From Venturia oleaginea (taxonomy: Eukaryota > Ascomycota > Dothideomycetes > Venturiales > Venturiaceae), in NCBI GenBank assembly GCA_013176395.1, contig JABMLP010000043.1:27966-91965 (forward strand): a DNA stretch of 64,000 nucleotides. Reading direction: 5' to 3'. The translations under genes and the position numbers were made by a program. This document shows positions 20,901-31,958 of the stretch, piece by piece. Below the pieces are notes generated by a model, which worked only from the letters and a program-made list of their open reading frames with translations, did not search any database and was not told where the DNA came from. Each line of letters opens with the position of its first letter. Positions within the stretch are counted from its first letter, which is position 1.

Positions 20901-22338
20901 CTTTGCATTAGTAGCATTATTAGGATCTTTAAATTATTCAACATTATTTAGTTTAGCTCCATTTATGAATAGTACAGCTATTGATATTATTGGTATATTA
21001 TTATTAAGTGGTGCTATGGCTAAATCGGCACAAATACCATTACATAGTTGGTTACCTGGATCAATGGAGGGTCCTACACCGGTTTCAGCATTAATTCATG
21101 CTGCTACACTAGTAACTGCTGGATTATATTTATTAGTTAGAAGTTCACCAATATTAGAATATAGTTCCACTGCATTATTAGTGATTACATTAGTAGGAGC
21201 ATCTACAGCTTTCTTTGCTGCAACATGTGGTTTAGTGCAAAATGATTTAAAAAGAATAATTGCTTTCAGTACAATAAGTCAATTAGGTTATATGGTAATG
21301 GCTGTTGGGCTTAGTCAATATAATGTTGCTTTAATGCATGTAGTTAACCATGCTTTCTTCAAAGCATTATTATTCTTAGGAGCAGGAGCTGTAATTCATA
21401 GTTTCTCTGATCAACAAGATGTAAGAAGATTGGGTGGTTTAATTAATTTCTTACCATTTACCTATACAGCTATGTTAGTAGGTACTTTATCATTATTAGC
21501 TACTCCATGGTTAACAGGGTTCTATAGTAAAGATTTAATAATTGAATTAGCTTTTGCACAATATAGTTTTGAAGGAACATTTGCCTTTATTTTAGGTAGT
21601 TTAACAGCAGGTTTAACAGCTTTCTATTCATTTAGATTAATTTCATTAGTATTCTTAACAAAACCTAATGGGGCTAAAACATCTTATTTACATTCACATG
21701 AAGCTACTTTGGCAGTGATTATACCTTTATTTGTATTAGCTTTATTTAGTATCTTCTTTGGTTTTGTATTCTCTGATTTATTTGTAGGAATAGGTACTGA
21801 TTTCTTTGGTAATTCTATTTTTATTCATCCAAATCATATTACTATGGTAGAGGCAGAATTCTCTATGGATAGAATAGTTAAATTATTACCAACTATTTTA
21901 TCTTTATTAGGAGCAGTATTAGCTGTTTATCTATATCACTTTACACCTAATTTATTTTTTATGGAAAGTCCTATTACTAGAAAAATTTATACTTTTTTAA
22001 ATGGTAAATATTTATTTGATGTAATATATAACCATTACTTTATTGGTAGAGGTTTACAATTAGGTTATTTTATAAGTAAAGTATTAGATAGAGGAGTAAT
22101 TGAATTTGTTGGACCTTATGGTTTAAGTAATACTTTAAGTCAAACTGGTATTAATATCGGAAAATTAGATACTGGAGTTATTACTACATATTCATTATAT
22201 ATTACTATAGGTTTATTATCATTAGTATTCTTAGTTTTCTCACCTATTTTATTAGATAATTCTATTTTAAATGAAAATAGATTATTTATCATTTATTTAG
22301 CTACTTTATTATTTGCTCTTTATCCTAATCAAAAATAA
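17957..22338 (+). CDS. nad5: NADH dehydrogenase subunit 5, three exons
   Basis: Proton-pumping antiporter-like subunit of complex I. Exons 17957-18280, 19544-19645 and 20782-22338 total 1983 nt, 660 residues. Junctions restore [18 protein letters not shown] and [15 protein letters not shown]. Landmarks: [45 protein letters not shown] (20 residues shown in part), [34 protein letters not shown]. There is no UGA codon. It ends in TAA followed by a C-run at 22353. Confidence 0.96.
18281..19513 (+). CDS. LAGLIDADG endonuclease, nad5-i1
   Basis: Open frame continuous with nad5 exon 1. The first 100 or so residues translate the ribozyme core. The nuclease part has motif 1 [13 protein letters not shown] and motif 2 [12 protein letters not shown]. 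It ends GMNKGRTQK, a tail shared with the rnl-i1 protein. Intact; no UGA. Confidence 0.9.
   Translation, partial: ALCFGKTHKWVKLSNSGDTLKLMIPSYLRKIISGWINYPGMVTSHKMNENEMGYRGSKSANKAVKEQRVDGSWSKKPLHLRYTLMGFKRNYQVKILSKQLNIKSFSTFSTRGNINPWFITGLIDAEGSFSVIIDKNKSRKLGWRVQTKFQLGMHLRDLSLIQQVQTFFGGIGSIHINKTLNKVNYSVDSIKDLTRLIAHFEKYPLLTKKAADFILFKEVITLMMSKSHLTIDGLNKIISIKGSMNLGLSDFLKSEFLNFSPVKRPVINTENIPDNNWIAGFVSGEGNFDVRITQQLSNKIGTRVQLRFRISQHERDFKLMELLVKHLGSGTIYKYPGKDAIVLIIVKFSDITNIIIPFFEKNPLHGVKILDYLDWCKIAQLMIGGSHLTIEGLNLIRIIKEGMNKGRTQK
18281..19543 (+). mobile_element. nad5 intron 1, group I with LAGLIDADG ORF
   Basis: Follows ...GAAGATCCT and ends in GGCCATG. The 5' core (AACTCCGGGGACACCCTAAAG at 18321; AGCAACGAGTAGACGGTAGT at 18478) is almost identical over about 300 nt to that of nad1-i1. 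Confidence 0.92.
19646..20397 (+). pseudogene. LAGLIDADG (type 2) endonuclease of nad5-i2, single frameshift
   Basis: Open in frame from nad5 exon 2 with motif 1 [13 protein letters not shown], ending at TAA 20021. The continuation ([15 protein letters not shown], then [17 protein letters not shown] and the C-terminal helix) lies in a different frame and runs to 20397. The shift lies close to 19995-20010, in an A/T run. Either one indel killed the gene or a programmed slip is used; the first is more likely. Confidence 0.82.
19646..20781 (+). mobile_element. nad5 intron 2, group I with broken LAGLIDADG ORF
   Basis: Splits GTTGGGAAGGT from ATTGGAGTAG and ends in G20781. Core elements after the ORF include AATCGCTATCGACTAGTCC (20561) and GGGTGCCTGAAATGGTGC (20585). 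The arrangement differs from nad5-i1. Confidence 0.83.
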
Positions 22339-22740
22339 ATGGTAAGCTATTTCCCCCTCCCTCTTTATCTTAAAATATTATATCTATTATTAAGATTAAT
22401 AGTAACAAGTATCTATTCTTAATAGAAATTTAAAATTGAAACATTAATAAGATAAATTAAATATAGAACATTTCCCTAAGAGTTTCAAATTAAAAATAAA
22501 TTTGATAAAAGTATTATTCATTCTAGTGTTATTCTTTATTCTTAAAAATAAATTATTAGGTAACTAGTTTAACAGATAGAGTTAACTAGATATAATAATA
22601 TCAGTATATCTTATTTACAATTAGTTTAAAAAATAAAAATTTTAGAGTCAATTAACATAAAATTAACAAGAGCTAATTTATCTTGTAATCCTTAAATAGC
22701 TAAATCTAATTGAGTTATAAAATTCTAAACTTTAGTTTCT
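22339..22740 (+). other. nad5 3' spacer
   Basis: AT-rich, with a C-run at 22353 (CCCCCTCCC) just after the nad5 stop. No gene is visible. Confidence 0.6.
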
Positions 22741-23413
22741 CTTAATTTATATAGAATACGTCTAGAAAAAACAGTTAAAGCTGAAATACACGAAATTAAA
22801 GATAAATTATAGAAAATTGAAACTAAACAAAGAGAAAGATTAAGTTACCAGTCAACAACTGATTCTTCATTAGATCAAACTTCTGAAACTACTACTAATT
22901 TAATTAGTCAGGGTAGACCTGATACAAGAAGTGCTATTACTGATAAATTTCAAGAACTTATTGATAATGTTAAAAAACTAAATAATTCTAAAAACACAGA
23001 AAATTTAGAAGTAACAGATTCAGATATTTTAAATGTTCTAGATAGCAAATTTCCTAAAATAAATAATAGTGTAGAAGAAGATTTATCTTTAGTTAAGAGA
23101 TCTATTGATATGGTAGAAGAAATTGTAAAATCCAAAACTTCTAATTTAGTAGATTTGGATTACTTTTCTACAATCTTTAGTCAAGCTGATACTTTAACTT
23201 TAATTAGTTTAAGTGGAAGTATTCTAATTTTCTTTTATTCTCTTTAACTTTAATTTATATTGGTAATTATGTAATAGTCAAATACGACTTATTAACTAAA
23301 TATCCTATATTAAATTACAGAATTAAATTATCTAAATATACCGTTAAATATAATATATTTATATTAGAATTGGTATCTTGTTGTTTATTGTTATATAATT
23401 TAATTTATATATA
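22741..23413 (+). pseudogene. Decayed member of the unknown membrane ORF family (copy A)
   Basis: Reading frames with one TAG (about 22807) and a later frameshift encode a polar, Lys/Glu/Ser-rich region (KFQELIDNVKKLNN; SVEEDLSLVKRSIDMVEEIV) that looks coiled-coil. A hydrophobic segment (LISLSGSILIFF) follows. Then, in another frame, comes KYDLLTKYPILNYRIKLSKY and a final hydrophobic stretch. The order resembles the ORFs ending at 35980 and 61144. No function is known to me. Confidence 0.6.
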
Positions 23414-23459
23414 AATATATGGTCATTAAGCAAGGGCTTCAAAAAATAAATAAATTTAA

Positions 23460-23529
23460 TTCCCTTAGTTCAATTGGCAGAACAAAGGGCTTCAAAACTT
23501 TGGGTAGTGGTTCAAATCCACTAGGGAAA
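23460..23529 (+). tRNA. trnW: tRNA with UCA anticodon, candidate tRNA-Trp
   Basis: Acceptor TTCCCT/AGGGAA, T-arm AGTGG-TTCAAAT-CCACT, and anticodon loop CTTCAAA giving UCA, which would read UGA and UGG. The anticodon stem has one G-A mismatch next to the loop. The body is largely the same as trnR(ACG) at 61246, so it may be a paralogue with a changed anticodon. A second, minus-strand trnW(CCA) exists at 46571. Confidence 0.6.
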
Positions 23530-25004
23530 ACCCTATATAGAGTAAAATAAGGTACCTTTAGAGTTTTCTAAAAGGTATCTCCTATTACATAGGTAGTACC
23601 ATTTATTTTGATAGATTTGTAAATGGTATAACTAAATTATTGTTAACCTACAGATGGTTATCACAAAATGTCTCATTATATCAAACTTTAAAAAAGTAAA
23701 AATGTTAATGTAAATGTTAATAGTCAAGAAAATATATTAAATAATATATAATTAAACAGTTAAATTTTAAATATAAAAGTATCGGTGAAACGAGTAATGT
23801 ATAACCGAATTTAATTAACAAAAGAAAATGTTTCACCCCCTATAAAATGGTTAAAGGTTATAAATCTTTTCTTCTCTAAATTCATTATAATGTATAATAC
23901 ATTTGGAAACAACTCAGTTAACTCCATTGGAGTTATTAATTATACTTTAAAATGGTTTAAATTTGAGTATAGAGATACTAATTTTAGTAATTAAATATAT
24001 GCTATTAGCTATAATAAGTTAATGTAAATATAGTTGAATTGTTAATGTAAGTATAGTGGAGTTAAGTACACACTTTAATAATGATTTTATCAAAGTAGCA
24101 TGAAAAACTAAAAATTAAATTATCAGTGTTTAATTCTATTTTTTTTTATTCCATTCACATTTATTGAAGGATAAGGAAACATTATTTGTTTTTATGGAAA
24201 CATAATGGATTTATTAAAACATTTTTAAAATTTCAAATCATAATATACAACTCACTGATTCATAATAAAGAGATTCATTATTAACATTAGAATGAAGATT
24301 AGCTAATTATCTAAGATTAATTTAAATGTAGATCTTGATTATCTAAAATATTTTAAAAAAAAAATTTTATAATTTTAAGATACATTTTAAAATTAAATAA
24401 AGTATTCAATTAGAAATTATTAAAAAAATATGATTGGAACAATAAAATTTAATTATAAATATAATGCTTTAATTAAATATTCAAATTATTTTCTTGTTCT
24501 ATTTATATATTTATGTTTAGGGTACCATAAGGAAAATGGAGTCTAATATTTAATAAATTATTTTAAGTAAAATAACATGAAGGATATATTAGAGTAACTA
24601 TAAGAAATGAAAAAAGAGAGTTTATTTCTAGTGTTAAAGAGAACCTTTCTGTACCTATCTTTAAATACTAACAAATTTTAAGTCAATTAAAATAAAAAAA
24701 ATATTTTACTAAAACTAATTAAGTAACAATTAAAATTTAAATGGGAAAATAGTCAAAGATAGAAAAATTCTATTCAAATAAACATAATGTTGAAAAAGAT
24801 TTAACAGATCGAGATTATAATAAAATTTAATATAGAATTAGGTAAATTATTAGCTATTATAACCAATATTAAAATATCTAATAAATAAAATAAACTAAAA
24901 AAGTTTAAATAAAAAAAAAATTAAATATTAAGGTAAAAAATAAAAATAAAAGAGACTGTAAACATTGCGTTAAGCATATAAAATACAACTTAATACTGTA
25001 AAGG
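23530..25004 (+). other. Long AT-rich spacer before rns
   Basis: No convincing gene. It contains an inverted repeat GGTGAAAC (23783) / GTTTCACC (23829) whose first half resembles repeats at 32225 and 62990, and scattered short open stretches near 24740-24900 that look like an eroded ORF. Confidence 0.5.
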
Positions 25005-25727
25005 TATGAAAGTTTAATTCTCAGTAAGAATTTAATTTTGGTTCCGATTGAACGTTTTTCAGTAGTTTAAGACATGCAAATCGTTGTTTCCAACGTCCTT
25101 TTTATAATTAATATTATAATGTCAATGGGATTAGGGGATAAGGTGTAGAGGTGAGTATGTTAAATAAGATACCCTATAGTCTTCTTAGCTAGGAGATATA
25201 AAGTAAAGGAAAATTTCTGCTATGGGATTCTATTTAATTTGATTAGGTAGTTGATAGGGTAACGGCCTACCAAGCCAACGATCAAAAGTCAAGTTTGAAA
25301 GAACCTCTGGCCACATTGGGGATGAAATCTCCCAAGTAGTAATAACACTACCAGCAGTCGAGAATATTAGTCAATGCTCGTAAGAGTGAACTAGCTAACT
25401 GAAATCATAGAATTTCTTTAAATTCATGATGTCGTAAGGGAAAATAATGATAATACCTTACTATGAGTGTCGTCCAAATCTGGTGCCAGAAGACTCGGTA
25501 AGACCAGAGACGCAAACGTTAATCATCATAAACAGGCGTAAAGGGTTTGTAGGCAGCTTTTATAATATTCAATTGTAATTTAATTGAAAGCTAGAATCAA
25601 AAAGAGGTTATAGTGTATAACGCCTAGAGGAGGGCTGATATCCATAGATCCTAGGCAGAATACTTAGGGCGAAGGCCACTCTCCACTAATGATTGACGCT
25701 GAGAAACGAAGGTTAGGGTAGGAAATA

Positions 25728-27227
25728 GGATTTTAAATTGCGACCTGAAAAGCTTATTTAAGTATAGCGGAGTAACTCCGTCTAAATATTCCATCTTATT
25801 AGAGTTCGCCTTAATAAACGAGCATTGGTAACAATCTAGTTTAAAGCTTAAGGTATAAACTAAATAATATTATTTGGTTTGAACTGTCTTCTATGGTTAG
25901 AGAAATCGAATCTATGTATTAAAGGTTTTATTAATTAGTATTTTCACGAGTCCTTGGTGATTTTAAGATGGACAAATAATTATAAAATTAAAGTAGGAAC
26001 CTAAGGAAGACTATTACGTACTTAAATAGGAACAGGGAAACTCCTATAATCTGCTATTTATATAATAGCAAGGAAATTAGCAATAATTTCTTATAGATTA
26101 TAGGAAACAAGACAGCGTTAAAAGCGAAGGCCATTATGTAATGTAATGGATAGGCTCTTTATTAGAAATAAATAAAGAAGATAGCCAATTCGAAAGGATG
26201 CTGACTAACGCATGGGTGATTCTAAAGTATTTCCATCTTAAGTATAATGTTTAAGGACATGGAAAAAGCATTGTTTAATTTATGGCTAGAATGGTTTGTA
26301 GGTTTCTGTGATGCTGATGCTAATTTTCAAGTATTTCCTAAAAAAAGATCTTATCTAACAAAAGAAGGTCTCCTTAATGAGTATTATAATATTGGTTATG
26401 GTTTCCACATTGGTTTAAGTATTAAAGAGTTACATCTCCTAGAAAAAGTTAAAACTCAATTAAATTCAATAGGCCATATTTATGTGTATTCACACAGAGA
26501 TGAAGCTAGATGGGCTGTAACTAAAAAAACAGAATTAATTTATCTAATTGAAACTGTCTTTGAGAAACAACCATTACTAACTGAACATCAAAGAGGAAGA
26601 TATGCAAGACTAAAATATGGTGTACTAAATAATTTTAATAGAGTTGAAACTTTAGGAGAATATGAAAATTTTATACATCAAAATTATGTAGAAACTAACA
26701 TCCCTGATAATTATTATACTTCAGGAACTGCTTTTGATAATTGGATCTTAGGTTTTGTTAATGGTTAAGGTTGTTTTTATGTTCATAAAAAAGGCCATTT
26801 AGTTTTTTATATTGAACATACTGACAAACAAGTACTAGAATTCATTAAAACAAGACTCTCTTTAAGTCCTAGTATTTTAGATAGAGGAAATAGAAATAGT
26901 ACCAGAAAAGATACATATTCTTTAACTATCTCTTCTAAAAAAGATATACTTGCAATTAGGAGTTTGTAATCCTCTATTGAATAAATTAGAAGGTCAAAAA
27001 TTAGTACAATATAATAATTGGCAAGTTAATACTTAGATTTTAGGTATTGATATTAGTTAAAGTTAAACTTAAATTTACAAAGGTTCTAAGGATATAGAGC
27101 CTCCTTAAAATATTTTTAATTTCTATGCCGTCCGGCACATAATACTTTAGAATTGCTTGAGCCGTATGCGATGAAAGTCGCACGTACGGTTCTTTGTGGA
27201 AGAACAACTGTGAAGTTCTGATTCCAC
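25728..27227 (+). mobile_element. rns group II intron with LAGLIDADG relic and extended 5' end
   Basis: Splits TAGGAAATA from GGTTAGATACC (near E. coli 785) and ends in AC. Domain V is at 27159-27192 (GAGCCGTATGCGATGAAAGT, then CGCACGTACGGTTC), almost the same as in rnl-i3. A GUGCGAC-like start (TTGCGAC) appears at 25738, after 10 extra nucleotides. Confidence 0.87.
26247..27056 (+). pseudogene. LAGLIDADG endonuclease relic in the rns group II intron
   Basis: Motif 1 (WFVGFCDADANF) is intact. The second motif reads WILGFVNG-stop-GCF: TAA 26766 falls where the catalytic Glu or Asp is expected. The frame then continues (YVHKKGHLVFYIEHTDKQVL) and shifts near 26943 into LQLGVCNPLLNKLEGQKLV. A small GC hairpin, TGCCGTCCGGCA (27126-27137), lies downstream. 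The nuclease is dead. Confidence 0.85.
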
Positions 27228-28121
27228 GGTTAGATACCCCGGTACTCCTTTCTGTAAACGATGAATGGTAGTCATTAGTTAAATTAAATAACTAGAGGCG
27301 AAGTTAACACAATAACCATTCCGCCTTGTGAGTACTACTGCAAAGTAGAAAACAAAAAAATTAGTCGGTCTCGAAGCAAACGGAGTGAAGCATGTTATTT
27401 AATACGATAATCCGCGTAAAACCTTACCAGAACTTGCATACAAACTATAAATTTTCTGTCAAAGGAAAAGATTAGGAGTATTTTATCAATTAAAGTACTT
27501 AAGTACAGGTGTTGCATGGCTGTCTTCAGTTCGTGTTGTTAAACATTAGGTTAATTCCACTAACGAACGAAATCCCTGTTATTAATTTATACTTAATAAC
27601 TAATGAATCTGATAGAGATTCAGCGGGGGCTAAGACAAGTCGTTATGGCCCTCATGTTCTGGGCTATAGACGTGCCACAAAAACTTTTACAAAGTGATGC
27701 AATACTTTCCAAGAGAAGTGGAGCTAATCATTAAAAAAAGTGATTTATATTAAATATAAGCCGGATTGTCTCCTGTAATTCGGAGGCATGAAGAAGGAAT
27801 TCCGAGTAATCGTTGATAAGTAGCGCAACGGTGAAGCTAGTTTCGTGATGAACTAACTGTCTGTCGCTGGGAAGAAGCTTTTAGTGGAGGAAACTGGAGT
27901 AAGATATTGTTTTTTTTCATAGTAGCTCATTGCTTTAAGTAAAGTATTTTTAGTATTATGTTAAACATATTGGATTTAGTGAATTCATTGAGGTAACATC
28001 TCAAAAGTCATAGCATGGTAGCTGTACTGGAAAGTGCAGCTGGATAATAATTAATTTGTAACCCCCTATATTTTATAATTAAATTAGGAAAGATCAAATT
28101 AAATAAATTTATAATTAAGGG

Positions 28122-28194
28122 AAGGGGTTAGCTTAGTTGGTTAAAGCAGTAATCTTACACATTATTGACCGGGAGTTCGAATCCCCCACCTCTT
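28122..28194 (+). tRNA. trnV: tRNA-Val(UAC)
   Basis: Acceptor AAGGGGT/ACCTCTT with one G-U pair, anticodon stem GTAAT/ATTAT around loop CTTACAC, and a normal T-arm. Confidence 0.9.
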
Positions 28195-28238
28195 ATAAAT
28201 ATTTTAAATTTAAATTATTTTTATTTGTAAAACTTATA

Positions 28239-28313
28239 GCGAGTATGTCGAAATTGGTAGCCGAGTGAATCTTAGGTTTTCATTGTTTTAAGAGTTCAAG
28301 TCTCTTTACTCGT
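28239..28313 (+). tRNA. trnL: tRNA-Leu(UAG)
   Basis: Acceptor GCGAGTA/TACTCGT, anticodon loop CTTAGGT, and a short variable arm before the T-arm. Confidence 0.82.
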
Positions 28314-28354
28314 ATTAAAATGGTTGCTTTAATAAATTTTTTATTAATTTATAA

Positions 28355-28425
28355 GCATCTTTAGTTTAATGGTTAAAACAAGAATCTTCGAAATTCATAA
28401 TAATGGTTCAATTCCATTAAGATGT
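28355..28425 (+). tRNA. trnR: tRNA, anticodon read as UCG (Arg)
   Basis: Acceptor GCATCTT/AAGATGT, T-stem AATGG/CCATT, and stem GAAT/ATTC around loop CTTCGAA. The UCG reading follows the position of U33; the first anticodon pair is A-A, so the assignment needs a covariance check. Confidence 0.65.
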
Positions 28426-28440
28426 TTGAATAATTCAAAA

Positions 28441-28524
28441 TAAGGTTGCTTAATGGTTTAAGTATATATTTATATTCAAATAATGATAAATATATAGTGA
28501 GTTCAATTCTCCTTTATTTTTTAA
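28441..28524 (+). tRNA. tRNA-like element, anticodon unclear
   Basis: AAATAAG/TTTATTT acceptor-like pairing, a D-arm (GCTT/AAGT) and a weak T-arm are visible. The anticodon arm is an over-long hairpin (ATATTTAT/ATAAATAT) with no clear 7-nt loop. It may be a relic or an unusual tRNA. Confidence 0.3.
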
Positions 28525-28740
28525 TTTTACCTTAGTAAAAGATGTTTTATTTTTAAGATGTAACTTAGGATGCCTTTAATTTATTAAATTAAGCAATGAT
28601 TTTAATCATGATTGTCTTCATAGACAAGGTATTAAACACATTAATATTAAAATTTATATAAATTTTATATAAATAAATTATAGTGAGTAAAATATACTAA
28701 GTTCAAATTTAATCATTAAATTAATGAATTAATTACAATT

Positions 28741-31700
28741 ATGTTAAATTACTTTTCAATTTTTAATACAATTTATAACGATGCTCCACAACCTTGGCAA
28801 TTAGGATTTCAAGATAGTGCAGCACCAGGATTTACAGGGATAGTAGAATTACACAATACTATCTTCTTCTACTTAGTAGTAATATGTGTAAGTGTATTTT
28901 GGGTTATAGGTTCAATAATGTATTACTTTAATAATAATAATTCACCTATAGTACATAAATATCTTAACCACGGTAGAGTTGTGCCTATTCAAAAGTGTTT
29001 TAAATTTAATAATATTTATATAGTTAATAAACCATATATTAGGTTTTACAGTACTTCACTTAATAGTCCTTCTAATGATATTCCTAATAGTATCAAATTG
29101 TATGAAGATGCCTATTTAATGAGAAAATCTATCATTAAAGAAAATAAAGGTAAATCAGGAATATATCAATGAACTAATAAATTGACAAATGAAACCTATA
29201 TTGGACAATCGAAGTATTTATCAAAAAGATTTATAAAATATTTTAATCTTAGTTATCTAAGAGATAGAAATAGTCTTATAATAAGTAGAGCATTAATCAA
29301 ATATGGTTACTCTAACTTTTCATTAGAAATATTTGAATATTGCGATGAAGCTGAGTTACTCATCAGAGAACAATATTATTTTGATAAGTTAAATCCTAAA
29401 TATAATATACTAAAAGTTGCAGGTAGTTCTTTAAATTATAATCATACAGAAGAAACTAAAGCAAAAATTAGTAAATCTTTGAAAGGAGTTTATGTAAAGG
29501 AAAAATCACCTTTATTTGGTAGAGTCCATACAGAAGAAACTAAAGTCCTTATGAGTTTAAAAAAATCTAAAGTAAATAATCCTTTATTTGGTAAAGTTCA
29601 CTCTGAAAAAACTAAAGAGTTAATGAGACAAAAAGCTTTAGGTAGAAAACATTCTTATGAAACATTATTAAAATTGAGTATTGCTAATGGTTCTTTTGTT
29701 TATGTTTATGAAAAATTTGAGTCAGAAGGGTTTAAATTAATAGGTAGCTTTGTTTCAATTAGAAGGGCTGCTAAATTTTTAGGTATAAGTGGTTCTACTG
29801 TAAAAAGATATATAAATTCAGGGGAAATATATAAAGATAGATATAAATTTTCATCTAAATAAATTTAAAAAAACTATGAATAAAATTTCACTGTATGCTG
29901 GAAACTCCTAAAGCCTTTAGGTACTATCTAATTTTAATAATTTTATCAGTTATAACCCTAAAGGATGTAACAATGGACAATCAGCAGGAAACCAAATCTT
30001 TATATAATTAAAGAGAGTAGGATCCTCAGAGACTACACGTGAAACTCCTTTAAAATTTCTAATAAAGGATGAAGATATAGTCCAGCCATTTATTGAAAGA
30101 TAATGGGTTTGCTGACATTAATAGAATTAATTTGGACTATTACACCAGCTTTCATTTTAATTGCTATTGCATTTCCTTCATTTAGATTATTATATTTATT
30201 AGATGAAGTAATTTCTCCAACAGTTACAATTAAAGTAGTAGGGCACCAATGGTATTGGTCATATGAATATAGTGATTATATTAATGTTAGTGGTGAATCA
30301 ATAGAATTTGATTCATATATGTTGCCTGCTGATCGATCTGGGAAATCGATCCCGTGGGCCCAACTATCAAACTCCGGGGACACCCTAAAGATCATAGTAC
30401 CAAGCCATAATGGAAACGTTATGTGTGGCCAGACTAATTCCCTGGATACGGTAACAAGCTATGATATGAACGAAAGTGAAATGGGTTATCGCGGATCTAA
30501 ATCCAGCGCTATCGCACTGGTAAAAGAGCAACGAGTGGACGGTAGTTACAGTTTTCCAGAAGAACTGTTAAGGTGCACTCTAATGGCCTCTGTAAGGGGG
30601 TATCAAACTGAAATCCTTTCTAACAAAAATAATGACTCTGAAAATGTAGTTGTTACAAAAAGACCAAAGTTAAATAAACTAGATCCTTGGTTTATTACTG
30701 GATATGTTGATGCTGAAGGTTATTTTAGTATTGAATTATTTAAAGATTCTAAAGCTAAATTTAAGTATACTCCTAGATTAGTTTTTGGAATTAACTTACA
30801 TGTTAAAGATTTACCTATTCTTCTAAGTTTTAAGGAAACATTAGGAGTGGGAACTGTTAGTACAAAAGGAAAAGTAACTAGTTATACAGTTAAAACATTT
30901 AAAGATCTTGCAGTTATTGTTAACCATTTTAAACTATATCCTCTTGTTTCCAGTAAATATCTTGTGTATCAATATTGGTTACAAGCTTATAATATTTTGG
31001 CAACAAAAAACCATTTTAATTATCAAGGTATGACAAAATTGGCTACATTAAAAAATTTAATTAATTACGGATTATCTGATAGTTTGAAAGAAGCTTTTCC
31101 TGATTTTAATATTTCTTTAATTGATACTATGTGTTACAATTTTAGGGGTATTCCTCATGGAATGTGGGTTGCAGGATTTGTAAGTGGAGATGGATCTTTT
31201 TATACTAAGTTGACACAGTATAAAGATACATTTTATGCAGGATGTGTTTTTAAAATAACTCTTCATCTTAAAGATACAGCCTTATTAGAAGGTTTATACG
31301 ATTATCTTTCAAAATACTTTCCAAATATTTCTTTCAACAAATATAAATCAAGAACAAATAAAGGTATTTTTATTTCAAAACAAACTGTAATTTTAAATAT
31401 TTCAAATATTCAGGATATAGGTAATATTGTAATTCCTTTTTTTGATTTATATCCAGTCTTAGGAGTAAAGAAAATGGATTATAATGATTTTAAAATTATT
31501 TATAATATTATTTTATCAAAAGATCATTTAAGTCCTGAGGGTTTGGCCCAAATCCAAGAAATTCGGAATAATATGAATGATAAACGAACAGTATTTTAAC
31601 TTTGGGTTTTAACAGATAAATTTTTGTTTGATAAATTCAGTTAGCCATGGATTCAGATTTAGAATTAGGTCAATTTAGATTATTAGATGTTGATAATAAA

Positions 31701-31958
31701 GTAGTTGTTCCTACTGATACACATATTAGATTAATTGTTACAGGAGCCGATGTTATCCACTCTTTTGCAGTACCTTCTTTAGGGTTAAAAATTGATGCTG
31801 TTCCTGGTAGATTAAATCAAACTTCTATCTTAGCTGAAAGAACTGGTACTTTCTACGGTCAATGTTCTGAAATTTGCGGAGTGTACCACGGTTTCATGCC
31901 AATAGCTATTGAAGCAGTATCAATTCAAGATTACTTAGCATGGATAGATGCAGCATAA
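28741..31958 (+). CDS. cox2: Cytochrome c oxidase subunit 2, three exons
   Basis: Carries the CuA electron-entry site of complex IV. Exons 28741-28974, 30115-30327 and 31650-31958 total 756 nt, 251 residues. Junctions restore [15 protein letters not shown] and [16 protein letters not shown]. CuA ligands are seen in [13 protein letters not shown] and [17 protein letters not shown]; the aromatic HQWYWSYEY segment is in exon 2. Two N-terminal membrane helices are present. No UGA occurs in the exons. Confidence 0.96.
28975..29862 (+). CDS. GIY-YIG endonuclease, cox2-i1
   Basis: The frame continues from cox2 exon 1 and is open only if TGA 29170 is read as Trp, which falls inside the nuclease hallmark [18 protein letters not shown]. 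The catalytic Glu segment is [18 protein letters not shown]. Three NUMOD3-like repeats ([41 protein letters not shown]) and a NUMOD1 helix-turn-helix end ([20 protein letters not shown]) follow. Intact under translation table 4. Confidence 0.92.
28975..30114 (+). mobile_element. cox2 intron 1, group I with GIY-YIG ORF
   Basis: Begins after ...CACGGT and ends in GCTG before ACATTAATAG. The IB-like core lies after the ORF: TATGCTGGAAACTCCTAAAG (29893), GGACAATCAGCAGGAAACC (29974), TAGGATCCTCAGAGACTACA (30018), GAAGATATAGTCC (30071). Confidence 0.9.
30328..31599 (+). CDS. LAGLIDADG endonuclease, cox2-i2
   Basis: In frame with cox2 exon 2. Motif 1 is [13 protein letters not shown] and motif 2 is [12 protein letters not shown], each with its GINLHVKD or KITLHLKD strand. 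About 100 N-terminal residues overlap the ribozyme core. It ends at TAA 31597. Intact. Confidence 0.9.
   Translation, partial: ADRSGKSIPWAQLSNSGDTLKIIVPSHNGNVMCGQTNSLDTVTSYDMNESEMGYRGSKSSAIALVKEQRVDGSYSFPEELLRCTLMASVRGYQTEILSNKNNDSENVVVTKRPKLNKLDPWFITGYVDAEGYFSIELFKDSKAKFKYTPRLVFGINLHVKDLPILLSFKETLGVGTVSTKGKVTSYTVKTFKDLAVIVNHFKLYPLVSSKYLVYQYWLQAYNILATKNHFNYQGMTKLATLKNLINYGLSDSLKEAFPDFNISLIDTMCYNFRGIPHGMWVAGFVSGDGSFYTKLTQYKDTFYAGCVFKITLHLKDTALLEGLYDYLSKYFPNISFNKYKSRTNKGIFISKQTVILNISNIQDIGNIVIPFFDLYPVLGVKKMDYNDFKIIYNIILSKDHLSPEGLAQIQEIRNNMNDKRTVF
30328..31649 (+). mobile_element. cox2 intron 2, group I with LAGLIDADG ORF
   Basis: Follows ...ATGTTGCCT and ends in AGCCATG. The 5' core AACTCCGGGGACACCCTAAAG (30370) and AGCAACGAGTGGACGGTAGT (30527) is inside the reading frame, as in nad1-i1, nad2-i1 and nad5-i1. 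Confidence 0.9.

Larger units (their letters stand above)
25005..28055 (+). rRNA. rns: Small subunit rRNA with one group II intron
   Basis: Conserved SSU segments: CCGATTGAACG near 25041, the 530 loop GTGCCAGAAGACTCGGTAAG (25480), GGTTAGATACCCCGGTACTCC (27228), the ATGGCTGTCTTCAGTTCGTG segment (27516) and the 3' end GTAGCTGTACTGGAAAGTGC then AGCTGGATAATAA. Exons are about 25005-25727 and 27228-28055; both termini are approximate. A C-run (ACCCCCTATA) follows directly at 28060. The small frame 27509-27697 is chance. Confidence 0.94.

Noticed and set aside
27509..27697. 62-residue ORF in the rns 3' exon
   Set aside because: It overlaps the conserved SSU decoding-region sequence; chance frame.
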